DNA from: Streptomyces viridochromogenes
GTDB taxonomy: Bacteria > Actinomycetota > Actinomycetes > Streptomycetales > Streptomycetaceae
Length of the DNA stretch: 64,000 nucleotides
Direction of reading: 5' to 3'
NCBI RefSeq assembly: GCF_001270495.1
Contig: NZ_LGUR01000206.1
Span: 1-64,000 of the forward strand
Part shown: one piece after another, positions 42,624 through 51,206 of the stretch
Layout of the letters: the number at the start of each line of letters is the position of its first letter
Numbering within the stretch: position 1 is the stretch's first letter
Made by a program: the position numbers and the translations under genes
Notes under the pieces: model-generated
Databases searched by the model: none
Told to the model about the DNA's origin: nothing
Seen by the model: only the letters and a program-made list of their open reading frames with translations

Positions 42624-43505
42624 ATGACGCATGTCGAGGACGAGCTCAACAGCCAACCCGCGTGCTGGACACGCGCCGCGGCCGAGGCGACCGGCCTGAG
42701 CGGGGCACTGCCGGAACCGGGGGAGCGGGTCGCGGTCGTCGGCTGCGGGACGTCGTACTTCATGGCGCAGTCGTTCGCCGCGCTGCGCGAGGGATCGGGG
42801 CGGGGTGAGACGGACGCCTTCGCCGCGTCGGAGTTCCCGCACGGACGCCGGTACGACCGTGTCCTCGCCCTCACCCGTTCCGGTACGACGACCGAAGTCC
42901 TCGATCTCCTGGGCGAGTTGAAGGGGCGGACGCGTACCACGGCGATCACCGCCGACCCGGACACACCCGTCATGACGGTCGCCGACGAGGTCGCCGTCCT
43001 CGACTACGCGGACGAACGGTCCGTCGTGCAGACCCGGTTCGCGACCACCGCCCTCACCCTGCTCCGCGCCCACCTGGGACTGCACACCGACGCGGTCGTG
43101 GCCGACGCCCGCACCGCACTCGGCACGGATCTGCCCGAAGGACTCGTGGAGTGCGGCCAGTTCACCTTCCTCGGCCGTGGCTGGACCGTGGGGCTGGCCA
43201 ACGAGGCCGGGCTGAAGATGCGCGAGGCGTCGCTGTCCTGGACCGAGGCATACCCGGCCATGGAGTACCGGCACGGCCCGATCAGCATCACCACGAGCGG
43301 CTCCGCCACCTGGATGTTCGGCGAGGCACCCCAGGGGCTGGCCGAACAGGTCCGCGCCACCGGCGGACTGTGGATCGAGGGCCGCCTCGACCCCCTCGCC
43401 GAACTGGTCCGCGCCCAGCGGCTCGCGGTCGCCGTGGCCGCCGCCCGCGGCCTCGACCCGGACCGGCCGCGCCACCTCACCCGCTCGGTGATCCTCGCCC
43501 CCTGA
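42624..43505 (+). CDS. SIS-domain sugar-phosphate isomerase/deaminase (AgaS/GlmS-like)
   Basis: This 293-residue protein has two sugar isomerase (SIS) domains: VVGCGTSYFMAQS and LTRSGTTTEVLD in the first, and GRGWTVGLANEAGLKMREAS in the second. MEYRHGP is the GlmS/AgaS active-site stretch. It probably isomerises or deaminates an aminosugar phosphate. Start 42624 has GAAGGGTGG upstream; the open frame reaches to 42591. The class II aldolase follows after 28 bases, so the pair forms an aminosugar or tagatose-type catabolic operon. Confidence 0.87.
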   Translation: MTHVEDELNSQPACWTRAAAEATGLSGALPEPGERVAVVGCGTSYFMAQSFAALREGSGRGETDAFAASEFPHGRRYDRVLALTRSGTTTEVLDLLGELKGRTRTTAITADPDTPVMTVADEVAVLDYADERSVVQTRFATTALTLLRAHLGLHTDAVVADARTALGTDLPEGLVECGQFTFLGRGWTVGLANEAGLKMREASLSWTEAYPAMEYRHGPISITTSGSATWMFGEAPQGLAEQVRATGGLWIEGRLDPLAELVRAQRLAVAVAAARGLDPDRPRHLTRSVILAP

Positions 43506-43533
43506 AACCCAGGATTCCCGGAAGGAACAGGCC

Positions 43534-44403
43534 GTGCCCCTTGTCACCACCGGCGAACTCGTCACCCGGGCCGCCACAGCTCACTCCGCCGTCGCCGCGT
43601 TCAACATCATCACGCTCGAGCACGTCGAGGCGGTCATCGCCGGTGCGGAGTCGGTGCGTTCACCCGTGGTCCTCCAAGTCAGCGAGAACGCCGTCAAGTT
43701 CCGCTACGGACGGCTCCTCCCGCTGGCCCGCGCCGCCGTCACCGCCGCCGAGCGCGCGGCCGTCCCGGTCGCGCTGCACCTCGACCACATCCAGAGCGAC
43801 AGCCTTCTGCGCCAGGCGCCGGAGGCCGGGTTCAGCTCCGTGATGTACGACGCGTCCCGCCTGCCGTACGCCGAGAACCTCGCCGCGACGAAGGCGGCCA
43901 CCGACTGGGCGCACGCTCAGGGCCTCTGGATCGAGGCGGAGTTGGGAGAGGTCGCCGGCAAGGACGGCAAGCAGCCGCTGGACGCCCATGCGCCCGGCGC
44001 GCGTACCGACCCCGCCGAGGCCCGCGCCTTCGTCACCGACTCCGGCGTGGACGCGCTGGCCGTCGCCATCGGCAGCGTCCACGCGATGACCACCCGCACC
44101 GCCACGCTCGACCACGACCTCCTCAAACGCCTCACCGCCACGCTCGACGTGCCCCTGGTCCTGCACGGCTCCTCCGGCGTACCGGACGACGAACTGACCA
44201 CCGCGATCGCGGGCGGCATCGCCAAGGTCAACGTCGGCACTGCCCTCAACCAGGCCATGACCGGCGCGATCAGGGAGTTCCTCGCCGCCCACCCCGAGGC
44301 CGTGGATTCCCGGAAGTACCTGAGCGTCGGGCGGGAGGCGATGGTGCGGACGGTGGCGGACATCCTCCGGACCGTCGCCCACCCGGCCGCCGCCACGCCA
44401 TGA
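43534..44403 (+). CDS. Class II ketose-bisphosphate aldolase (KbaY/GatY-like)
   Basis: This 289-residue zinc aldolase has HLDHIQS with the catalytic Asp and first zinc His, a glutamate in AELGEV, and zinc histidines in GSVHAMT and LHGSSG. KVNVGTALNQA binds the phosphate. The length matches tagatose- or fructose-bisphosphate aldolases of the KbaY type. It starts with GTG behind GGAAGGA and is co-transcribed with the SIS gene. The substrate is inferred as a ketose bisphosphate from aminosugar breakdown. Confidence 0.9.
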   Translation: MPLVTTGELVTRAATAHSAVAAFNIITLEHVEAVIAGAESVRSPVVLQVSENAVKFRYGRLLPLARAAVTAAERAAVPVALHLDHIQSDSLLRQAPEAGFSSVMYDASRLPYAENLAATKAATDWAHAQGLWIEAELGEVAGKDGKQPLDAHAPGARTDPAEARAFVTDSGVDALAVAIGSVHAMTTRTATLDHDLLKRLTATLDVPLVLHGSSGVPDDELTTAIAGGIAKVNVGTALNQAMTGAIREFLAAHPEAVDSRKYLSVGREAMVRTVADILRTVAHPAAATP

Positions 44404-44416
44404 CAGCCACTTCTCG

Positions 44417-44444
44417 ACGGCTACTTCTTCACGGCTACTTCTTC
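44417..44444. repeat. Two exact 14-base tandem repeats over the rlmG stop codon
   Basis: ACGGCTACTTCTTC occurs twice head to tail. The second copy holds the rlmG stop (TAG on the minus strand) and last Lys codons, and the first adds a second TAG just beyond. Confidence 0.9.
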
Positions 44445-45580
44445 ACGGCCTTCAGCACCACGAACTTCGAGTCACTCGCGACCAGTTGACTGTTGCCGAA
44501 CAGCCGCCGCAGCTTCACGTGGTAGCCGAGATGCCGGTTGCCGATCACCCACAGCTCACCGCCCGGCCGGAGCGCGCGCCGGGCCCCCGTGAACATCCGC
44601 CAGGCCGTCGCGTCGGTCGTCGCCTGGTGGGAGTGGAAGGGCGGGTTGTTGAGCACGAGGTCCACACTCCCGGCCGGCACCCCCGCCAGCCCGTCCCCGA
44701 CCCGGAACTCGGCGTGCCCCGGCACCCCGTTCGCCTTGTACGTCGCCTCCGCCGAAGCCACGGCCTGGAAGGACTCGTCCACGAACAGCACCTCGGCCTC
44801 CGGGTCGGCCAGCGCCACCGCCGTACCGACGACGCCGTTGCCGCACCCCAGGTCCACCACCCGCCGGGGTCCCTTGCCACCGGGCAGATGCCCCAGGAAG
44901 AACCGCGTACCGATGTCGAGCCGGTCGGCACAGAAGACGCCCGCGTGATTGACGACCGTGCGCCCCGAGACCGCACCGATGCCGTTCGGGAGGTCGTAGG
45001 CGTACGGCCAGGGGTTCTCGGGGGGCTCCACGGACGGCTCCGGCGTGCAGAAGATCAGCCGGGCCTTCTTCTCGGCGAGCGAGGTGCGGGTCGGGCCGAG
45101 GATCCGCTCGAACAGCTGGAGCGTCGAGGTGTGGATCTCCTTCACCATCCCGGTGCCGACCACCACCGTGCCCTCGTGCACCGCGGGCGCCAGCCGCAGC
45201 AGCTGGTCCTCCAGCAGCGCCAGGCTCTTCGGCACCCGCACGAGCAGCACGTCGATGCGCTCCGGCGGCACGTCCTGCGTGGTGAGCAGGGGAACGGTGC
45301 CGGGTTCGGCGCCGCGCCGGGCGAGGTTGGCGCGGGTCGCCTCCTGCGCCAGGTAGGAATCCGTGATCTGCAGCGGCCCGTGCGCCGCGAGCGCCGTGAC
45401 CAGGGCGCCCCAGCGGTCACCGACGACCACGACCGTGCCGGACAGCGGGACCTCCCGCTCCGCCAGGTGCCTCAGGAGGTACTCGTCGGAGGCGTCCCAC
45501 GCGCGCAGCCTGTCGCGGGGGTCCTCGGGGAAACGGGTCAGTGCGAGCTCGCCCCAGGGCGTCGTCATACGGTCGTTCAT
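44435..45580 (-). CDS. rlmG: 23S rRNA guanine-N2 methyltransferase, RlmG/RsmC family
   Basis: This 381-residue protein has two halves. The N-terminal half is a degenerate methyltransferase domain. The C-terminal half has the SAM motif VVDLGCGNGVVGTAVA and the catalytic NNPPFH. This layout is that of RlmG (23S G1835) and RsmC (16S G1207), with the length nearer RlmG. It converges on the aldolase gene with a 31-base gap. Confidence 0.85.
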   Translation of the reverse strand: MNDRMTTPWGELALTRFPEDPRDRLRAWDASDEYLLRHLAEREVPLSGTVVVVGDRWGALVTALAAHGPLQITDSYLAQEATRANLARRGAEPGTVPLLTTQDVPPERIDVLLVRVPKSLALLEDQLLRLAPAVHEGTVVVGTGMVKEIHTSTLQLFERILGPTRTSLAEKKARLIFCTPEPSVEPPENPWPYAYDLPNGIGAVSGRTVVNHAGVFCADRLDIGTRFFLGHLPGGKGPRRVVDLGCGNGVVGTAVALADPEAEVLFVDESFQAVASAEATYKANGVPGHAEFRVGDGLAGVPAGSVDLVLNNPPFHSHQATTDATAWRMFTGARRALRPGGELWVIGNRHLGYHVKLRRLFGNSQLVASDSKFVVLKAVKK

Positions 45581-45655
45581 CGTGCGTCAAGGCTAAGCGA
45601 CCCCGGGCCCGCCGGCCGAGCCGCAGCTCACGGCCCGTGAGGGAGGATGGGAGGC

Positions 45656-46315
45656 ATGGACGCCGAGCTGTTCCCCCGGGGCCGTACGGAGGTCGCGCCG
45701 GGTGCGGTGCACGTACCGGACTGGCTGGACCCGGGCCGCCAGCGTGAGCTGCTGGCGGCATGCCGTGCGTGGGCACGCCCACCGGCCGGCCTGCGCACGG
45801 TCCGCACTCCCGGTGGCGGCACCATGACCGCCCGGCAGGTCTGCCTCGGCTGGCACTGGTACCCGTACGCCTACGCCCGCACGGTCGTCGACGGCGACGG
45901 CGCCCCGGTGAAGCCGTTCCCCGGGTGGCTGGGTGACCTGGGGCGTCGCGCGGTGCGGGACGCACTCGGCCAACCGGCGACGCCGGACGAAGGGGAGACG
46001 CACTACGACATCGCCCTGATCAACTTCTACGACGCCGACGCCCGCATGGGCATGCACCGCGACAGCGACGAGAAGTCGGACGCGCCCGTGGTGTCCCTGA
46101 GCCTCGGCGACACCTGCGTCTTCCGCTTCGGCAACCCCGAGACCCGGACCCGGCCGTACACGGACGTCGAGCTGCGCAGCGGCGACCTGTTCGTGTTCGG
46201 CGGCCCGGCGCGGCTCGCCTACCACGGGGTGCCGAAGGTGCAGCCGGGCACCGCACCGCCGGAGTTGGGGCTGACCGGGCGGCTGAACATCACGCTCAGA
46301 GTGAGCGGCCTGTAG
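45656..46315 (+). CDS. AlkB-like 2-oxoglutarate/Fe(II) dioxygenase
   Basis: This 219-residue protein has the AlkB iron ligands (MGMHRDSDE for His-x-Asp and AYHGV for the distal His) and the 2-oxoglutarate Arg in GRLNITLRVS. NFYDADARMGMHRD is typical of AlkB, which removes alkyl groups from DNA or RNA bases. Start 45656 has GAGGGAGG nine bases upstream. It is divergent from rlmG and 36 bases upstream of the ROK gene. Confidence 0.88.
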   Translation: MDAELFPRGRTEVAPGAVHVPDWLDPGRQRELLAACRAWARPPAGLRTVRTPGGGTMTARQVCLGWHWYPYAYARTVVDGDGAPVKPFPGWLGDLGRRAVRDALGQPATPDEGETHYDIALINFYDADARMGMHRDSDEKSDAPVVSLSLGDTCVFRFGNPETRTRPYTDVELRSGDLFVFGGPARLAYHGVPKVQPGTAPPELGLTGRLNITLRVSGL

Positions 46316-46351
46316 GCCGCCGCAGCTGCGGATCATGGGAGACTCGCCCTC

Positions 46352-47590
46352 ATGAGCGGCAAGGCGGACCCCCGGACGGCGGGGGAAGGGACCACCTCGA
46401 GGACGCGGTTGGACCGGGGGCGCGGTGCGCTCGGACCCGCCTTGGAGCTCGTGCACACGGGGCGCGCCCCCACGCGTGCCGTCCTCACCGCCGAACTCGG
46501 GGTGACCCGGGCCACGGCGGGCGCGGTCGCCGCCGAGCTGGAGGCGCTCGGGCTGATCCGGGTCGACGCCCGGCCCGGCGCGGCGGCGGGTTCCCAGGGA
46601 CGGCCCTCGCACCGGCTGGCGGTCGCCGAGGACGGCCCGGTCGTCCTCGCCGCCCAGGTGCACGCCGACGGGTTCCGGGCGGCGCTGGTCGGCCTGGGCG
46701 GCCGTATCGTCGCCACCGCGCCCGGCTGCGAGACGGTCGACGCCGATCCGGCGAAGGTCCTCGGCTCGGTGGTCGAGGCCGGCGCCGACCTGCTGCGCAC
46801 GACGGGGCGACGCTGCGTCGGCGCGGGCCTCGCCGTCCCCTCCGCGGTCGCGGAACCGGACGGCCTGGCGCTGAACCCCCTCCACCTCGCCTGGCCCGTG
46901 GGCGCGCCCGTGCGCCGTATCTTCACGGAGTGCGTGCGTGCGGCCGGGATCACCGGACCGGCCTTCGCCGCCAACGACGTCAACCTCGCCGCCCTCGCCG
47001 AGCACCGGCACGGCGCGGGCCGCGGCGCCCGTGACCTGCTGTGCGTGGCCACCGGCCACCGGGGCGTCGGCGGCGCGCTCGTGCTGGACGGCCGCCTGCA
47101 CACCGGCAGTTCGGGCCTGGCCCTGGAGGTCGGCCACCTCGCCGTGAACCCCGAGGGCAGACCCTGCCACTGCGGCGGCCGGGGCTGCCTGGACGTCGAG
47201 GCCGACCCGCTGGCGCTCCTCACGGCGGCCGGCCGTGAGCCCGGCCCCGACGGCTCTCTGGTCCAGCAGGCCAACGACCTGATCCGCACCCAGTACGACG
47301 ACCCGACGGTCCGCACGGCCACCGAGGCCCTCATCGACCGACTCGGCCTGGGCCTGGCCGGCCTGGTCAACATCCTCAACCCGGACCGCATCATCCTCGG
47401 CGGCCTGCACCGCACCCTCCTCGACGCCGACCCCGACCGCCTGCGCGCCGTCGTCGCCGACCGCAGCCTGTGGGGCCAGAGCGGCGGCGTCCCGATCCTC
47501 GCCTGCACCCTCGACCACAACAGCCTCGTCGGCGCGGCCGAGTTGGCCTGGCAGCCGGTCCTGGACGATCCGCTGGGGGCCCTCGCCTAG
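46352..47590 (+). CDS. ROK-family transcriptional regulator (NagC/Mlc type)
   Basis: This 412-residue protein has an N-terminal winged helix (RAVLTAELGVTRATAGAVAAELEAL) followed by a ROK sugar-binding domain. The zinc motif CHCGGRGCLD and LEVGHLAVNPEG are intact. It probably senses a sugar and represses carbohydrate genes; its target is not obvious here. The stop lies in a short tandem duplication. Confidence 0.9.
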   Translation: MSGKADPRTAGEGTTSRTRLDRGRGALGPALELVHTGRAPTRAVLTAELGVTRATAGAVAAELEALGLIRVDARPGAAAGSQGRPSHRLAVAEDGPVVLAAQVHADGFRAALVGLGGRIVATAPGCETVDADPAKVLGSVVEAGADLLRTTGRRCVGAGLAVPSAVAEPDGLALNPLHLAWPVGAPVRRIFTECVRAAGITGPAFAANDVNLAALAEHRHGAGRGARDLLCVATGHRGVGGALVLDGRLHTGSSGLALEVGHLAVNPEGRPCHCGGRGCLDVEADPLALLTAAGREPGPDGSLVQQANDLIRTQYDDPTVRTATEALIDRLGLGLAGLVNILNPDRIILGGLHRTLLDADPDRLRAVVADRSLWGQSGGVPILACTLDHNSLVGAAELAWQPVLDDPLGALA

Positions 47591-47605
47591 CGGCCCCTCG
47601 CCTAG
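47580..47605. repeat. Tandem duplication over the ROK stop codon
   Basis: CCCTCGCCTAG is present at 47580-47590 and again at 47595-47605, 15 bases apart. Each copy includes a TAG; the first is the ROK stop. Confidence 0.85.
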
Positions 47606-47659
47606 GGGCGCGTGGCGGCCGGGCACACTCCGGGAGCGGACGCGAGTACGCTTCATGCC

Positions 47660-48109
47660 ATGCGGATCTCCGTCTCCTCGGACATGGACGAACCCGTCGC
47701 CCGCTTCCTCGTCACCGAGCTCAGCGGCCGCGGCCACGACGTGGTGACCCACGGAGCGCTGAGCCCCGGCGACGACCCCCAGTGGGCCGCCTGCTCCGAG
47801 GCGGCCGCCCGGGAGGTCGCCGACGGGACGGCGGACCAGGCGGTCGTGTGCTGCTGGACCGGCACGGGTGCGTCGATCGCCGCGAACAAGGTGCCGGGCG
47901 TACGGGCCGCCCTGTGCACGGACGCCTACACGGCGGACGGCGCCCGCCGCTGGAACGACGCCAATGTGCTCGCGCTCAGCCTGCGACTGACGTCCGAGCC
48001 GTTGCTCAAGGAGATCCTCGACGCCTGGTTCGCCGCCGAGGCGAGCGAGGACACCGAGGACCGCGAGAACGTGGCCCGCGTCGGACGCCTGGACCTCCGG
48101 CAGCCGTAA
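47660..48109 (+). CDS. rpiB: RpiB/LacAB-family sugar-phosphate isomerase
   Basis: This 149-residue protein belongs to the RpiB family, which interconverts ribose 5-phosphate and ribulose 5-phosphate or related sugars. The active region VVCCWTGTGASIAANKVPGVRAALC includes the catalytic Cys and the anion hole GTGxS. NDANVLALSLR is also family typical. It is not an alpha/beta ribose isomerase of the RpiA type. The start ATG 47660 begins MRISVSSDMD; ATG 47655 is out of frame. Confidence 0.88.
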   Translation: MRISVSSDMDEPVARFLVTELSGRGHDVVTHGALSPGDDPQWAACSEAAAREVADGTADQAVVCCWTGTGASIAANKVPGVRAALCTDAYTADGARRWNDANVLALSLRLTSEPLLKEILDAWFAAEASEDTEDRENVARVGRLDLRQP

Positions 48110-48130
48110 GGCTCCACACGGCGGCTGCCG
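48098..48130. terminator. Bidirectional inverted repeat between rpiB and the tautomerase gene
   Basis: CGGCAGCCG (48098-48106) and CGGCTGCCG (48122-48130) pair exactly around a 15-base loop that contains the rpiB stop. The genes are convergent. Confidence 0.6.
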
Positions 48131-48565
48131 TCATCCTCCCGATGATCCGGTGAGGGCGGGGGAATCCACGGGGGCGGGGGAGTCGGCGTACTGCGCCACT
48201 CCCTCGCCGAACGACCAGTTGATCGGCTCGTTCTCGATGAGGTTGACGAACACGTTCCGCGGCTCGGTCCCCGCGTAGGCGTGGGCGAGTTCCGCGATCC
48301 GTCGGTACAGCGCCTGCTTCTGCGCGGAGGTCCGCCCGGAGCGCAGGGTGATCGTGACGTACACGATGCCGTCGTCCCGGTGGATGCCGAGATAGTCGCT
48401 GTCGTAGCGCAGGGTGCTACGGGTGCCGTCGTGCCCGACCAGCACCTGGAACCGGTCGTCGGGCGGAATCCCGACGGCCTCCACCAGGGCGTCGTGCACG
48501 GCACGGCCGAGCGCGTCCAGCCGCTCGGGGTCGGCTCCCAGGGCGTCGATGCGGACGAAGGGCAT
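48131..48565 (-). CDS. Tautomerase-superfamily protein
   Basis: This 144-residue protein starts MPFVRIDAL, exposing Pro2 as the catalytic N-terminal proline of the 4-oxalocrotonate tautomerase/MIF superfamily. The rest (RRIAELAHAYAGTEPRNVFVNLIENEPINWSFGEG) matches the longer tautomerase family seen beside DUF4865 genes. GAGGAGACC upstream fixes start 48565. It is the last gene of the TetR-controlled operon. The substrate is unknown. Confidence 0.85.
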   Translation of the reverse strand: MPFVRIDALGADPERLDALGRAVHDALVEAVGIPPDDRFQVLVGHDGTRSTLRYDSDYLGIHRDDGIVYVTITLRSGRTSAQKQALYRRIAELAHAYAGTEPRNVFVNLIENEPINWSFGEGVAQYADSPAPVDSPALTGSSGG

Positions 48566-48587
48566 TTGGGTCTCCTCGCTGTGAACG

Positions 48588-48764
48588 TCACGTACGGCGA
48601 GGTCTGGGGACCAGCTCGCCACCGCAGTTGGGACAGATGTCCCGCATCGCCTCGGTGCACGGCACGCAGAAGGTGCACTCGTACGAGCAGATACGGGCAG
48701 GCGCGTCGAACGGCAGCGCCGCGGTCTCGCAGCGCTCACATCGGTCGCGCATCTCCAGTGCCAT
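48588..48764 (-). CDS. DUF1272 small zinc-ribbon protein
   Basis: This 58-residue protein has eight cysteines in pairs: CERC (9, 12), Cys26, Cys30, CVPC (33, 36) and CPNC (44, 47). That pattern and the ICSYECTFC stretch match DUF1272. It probably binds two metal ions. The start codon 48764 has AAGGCGGA about ten bases upstream. It fits between the DUF4865 and tautomerase genes with gaps of 21 and 22 bases, so all belong to one operon. Function is unknown. Confidence 0.85.
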   Translation of the reverse strand: MALEMRDRCERCETAALPFDAPARICSYECTFCVPCTEAMRDICPNCGGELVPRPRRT

Positions 48765-48785
48765 GTGTCGTGTCCGCCTTCCGCG

Positions 48786-49358
48786 TCAGCCCGGCACCCG
48801 GTCGCGCCCCGGCGCGGACATGTGCAGCACCTCGTACAGGTCGCCGTCGGCCTCGGGCGTGTCGTTTCCCCAAAGGGAGAAGTGGATCAGCTCCCAACGG
48901 CTCGTGTCCACGGCCGATGCCGCGAGCACCACGCCGCCCTCGTCGGCCAACCGCTCGGTCTCCCGGGCCGCGTCGGCCCTGACATCGGCCAACAGCCCCC
49001 CGTCCGGCACCTGTTGGCGCCGCACAACCGCAACGCGCCCGGGGGAGTCGGCGGCGCCCCCCTCCTCGTACGCCAGCCCGGACCACTGCCGGACCGACGG
49101 GCGGCCGAAGTCGTCGACGATGCCCTGGAACGGGCCTCCCCAGAGGAAGGCGTTCATGCCCGCGCCGGTGTTCCACAGATAGAACGGCGCGTACTGGTTG
49201 ACCGGCGATCCGTGCAGACCGCGCTCGCGCACCAGATAGGCCTTGAGGCCCAGTCCCTGCCAGTCGTCGAGCAGGTGCCCTCTGCTCGCCACGCGACGGC
49301 GGATGATCTCCATGTCGTAGTCGGCGGGCAGGGTGAGCTCGTACTGCATCGCGTGCAT
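48786..49358 (-). CDS. DUF4865 family protein
   Basis: This 190-residue protein begins MHAMQYELTLPADYDMEIIRRRV and carries GLGLKAYLVRERG, YAPFYLW and MNAFLWGGPFQGIVDDFGRP, which I recognise as DUF4865. GGAAGG eight bases upstream supports start 49358; the open frame upstream is a random extension. It lies 25 bases after the TetR gene on the same strand. No catalytic motif is clear; the fold may be of the mono-oxygenase (dimeric barrel) kind. Confidence 0.8.
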   Translation of the reverse strand: MHAMQYELTLPADYDMEIIRRRVASRGHLLDDWQGLGLKAYLVRERGLHGSPVNQYAPFYLWNTGAGMNAFLWGGPFQGIVDDFGRPSVRQWSGLAYEEGGAADSPGRVAVVRRQQVPDGGLLADVRADAARETERLADEGGVVLAASAVDTSRWELIHFSLWGNDTPEADGDLYEVLHMSAPGRDRVPG

Positions 49359-49383
49359 CGGGGCCGCCTTCCTGGTGCGGGTA

Positions 49384-49962
49384 CTAGTGCGGTTCCTGGT
49401 GCGCGGCGAGGAGGGAGAGCAGGCCCCGCACGCCCACCTCGAAAGCCGCGGGCGAACCGGACGCACGGGCGAGAACGTAGCCGCCCTGGACCGTCGCGAC
49501 GATCGTCGCCGCGATCGACTCGCCGTCGAGCCCGGCTGCGAACTGGCCCTGCTCCTTGCCCTCCTCGACGATCCCGGCGAGCCGCTCGCGCAGCCAGTCG
49601 AGCGTCTCGTCCACGGGCGCCCGCAGCGCGTCGCTGGCGATCACGTCCGGGTCCATCGTCAGCCGCCCGACGGGACAGCCGCGCAGCACATCGCGCTCGC
49701 GCCGCAGATACGCCTCGATGCGCTCGTACGGCGTGCCCGGCCCGTCGAGTACTCCCGCGGCGGTAGCCCGCATCTCCTCAGCGGTACGGCGGATCGCGGC
49801 CAGCGCCAGATCCGGCTTCCCCTTGAAGTGGTGGTACATGCTGCCCTGCCCGGCGCCCGCGCGCTCCAGGATCGCCTTGGGGCTGGTGCCCACATAGCCG
49901 CGTTCCCACAGCAGTTCGCGGGTGGACTCGATCAGGCGGTCCGAGGTGTCCGATGCGCTCAT
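49384..49962 (-). CDS. TetR-family repressor
   Basis: This 192-residue regulator has an N-terminal TetR helix-turn-helix (GYVGTSPKAILERAGAGQGSMYHHFKGK) and a ligand-binding C-terminal half. It is first in an operon with DUF4865, DUF1272 and the tautomerase. A palindromic operator lies 8 bases upstream of the start, so it probably represses itself and the operon until a small molecule appears. Confidence 0.92.
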   Translation of the reverse strand: MSASDTSDRLIESTRELLWERGYVGTSPKAILERAGAGQGSMYHHFKGKPDLALAAIRRTAEEMRATAAGVLDGPGTPYERIEAYLRRERDVLRGCPVGRLTMDPDVIASDALRAPVDETLDWLRERLAGIVEEGKEQGQFAAGLDGESIAATIVATVQGGYVLARASGSPAAFEVGVRGLLSLLAAHQEPH

Positions 49963-49969
49963 GCCCTCA

Positions 49970-49991
49970 CTGTACATACTAGTAGTTACAG
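49970..49991. promoter_or_regulatory. TetR operator
   Basis: A 22-base palindrome with outer arms CTGTA/TACAG and core TACTAGTA matches itself in 18 of 22 positions. It sits directly upstream of the TetR gene and could also affect the divergent gene at 50170. Confidence 0.75.
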
Positions 49992-50169
49992 AAGTCGAGC
50001 CCTGACCGGTCCCTCCCGGAGCAGCGGAACCAGCCCCGCCTACTCCCCGCGAGGTACGCGCACTGCCGCTGGCCGTACGACGACCCGGACCCACCCCCGG
50101 CGCGAGCCTCGAAGCATCACCGAACGACCCATCCGAAACCCTCGGAACCGACTCGGGAGACGACCCAAG

Positions 50170-50451
50170 ATGCAGACCCTGGCTCACTTCGCCGACGGCG
50201 GCCCCGGCCCGTGGATCCTCCTCTTCCCGCTGATCTGGGCGGCCGTCGTGATCGGCGGCATCACGCTGCTGCGCCGCACGGTGTGGCGCGGACGCCGCGC
50301 CCCCTGGCGGCCGGCCGCCGACGACGACTCACCCATCACCGTGCTCGGCCACCGCTTCGCCTCCGGCGAGATCGACGAGGACGAGTACTGGCGCCGCCTG
50401 TCCGTCCTGGACGAGCGGTTCGGCCGTACCGGCAAGGGCGGTGCGGCATGA
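50170..50451 (+). CDS. Small SHOCT-domain membrane protein
   Basis: This 93-residue protein has one hydrophobic segment (about 14-35), a basic stretch, then a SHOCT motif (GHRFASGEIDEDEYWRRLSVLDE), a short C-terminal oligomerisation domain. It starts the operon with the ABC exporter (ATGA overlap), which suggests an accessory membrane role. GGGAGACG lies upstream of the ATG. Confidence 0.82.
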   Translation: MQTLAHFADGGPGPWILLFPLIWAAVVIGGITLLRRTVWRGRRAPWRPAADDDSPITVLGHRFASGEIDEDEYWRRLSVLDERFGRTGKGGAA

Positions 50452-51206
50452 CGACCACGACCGTCACGACGACCGTGCCGACGGCCGCCCGCGTCGTCGA
50501 CGCCGTGAAGGTGTACGGCACCGGCGACGCCAGCGTGAGGGCCCTGGCCGGGGTGAGCGTCGACTTCCCGGTCGGCCGCTTCACCGCGATCATGGGGCCC
50601 TCGGGCTCCGGCAAGTCCACGTTGATGCACTGCGCCGCCGGCCTCGACACCCTCACCTCGGGCACCGCCCACATCGGCGACACCGAGCTGAGCAGCCTCG
50701 ACGACCGCCGTCTCACCCTCCTGCGACGCGACCGGGTCGGCTTCGTCTTCCAGGCCTTCAACCTGGTGCCGACGCTGACCGTCGCGGAGAACATCAGGCT
50801 GCCGCTGGACCTCGCGGGCGGCAAGGGCGACCTGGAGTGGATCGACGCGCTGATCGACGTCGTCGGCCTGCGCGACCGGCTCCACCACCGCCCCTCGGAG
50901 CTCTCCGGCGGCCAGCAGCAACGCGTCGCCGTGGCCCGGGCCTTCGCCGGTCAGCCGGACGTCGTCTTCGCCGACGAGCCGACCGGCAACCTCGACTCCC
51001 GTTCCGGCGAGGAGGTCCTCGGCCTGCTGGGCCGCGCGGTACGCCAGACGGCACGCACGGTCGTCATGGTCACCCACGACCCGGTGGCGGCCGCCCACGC
51101 CGACGAGGTCGTCTTCCTCGCGGACGGGCGCCTGGTCGACCGTATGGAATCCCCGACCGCCGACAAGGTCCTGGACCGCATGAAAGCCTTCGAGGTGCCC
51201 TCATGA
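50448..51206 (+). CDS. ABC exporter ATPase (MacB/LolD class)
   Basis: This 252-residue ATPase has Walker A GPSGSGKST, Q-loop FVFQAFNLVP, signature LSGGQQQR and Walker B VVFADEPTGNLDS, the last typical of the MacB/LolD group. It pairs with the FtsX-like permease encoded next (ATGA overlap). The pair probably exports a peptide or drug, or acts in envelope stress; the substrate is unknown. Confidence 0.95.
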   Translation: MTTTTVTTTVPTAARVVDAVKVYGTGDASVRALAGVSVDFPVGRFTAIMGPSGSGKSTLMHCAAGLDTLTSGTAHIGDTELSSLDDRRLTLLRRDRVGFVFQAFNLVPTLTVAENIRLPLDLAGGKGDLEWIDALIDVVGLRDRLHHRPSELSGGQQQRVAVARAFAGQPDVVFADEPTGNLDSRSGEEVLGLLGRAVRQTARTVVMVTHDPVAAAHADEVVFLADGRLVDRMESPTADKVLDRMKAFEVPS

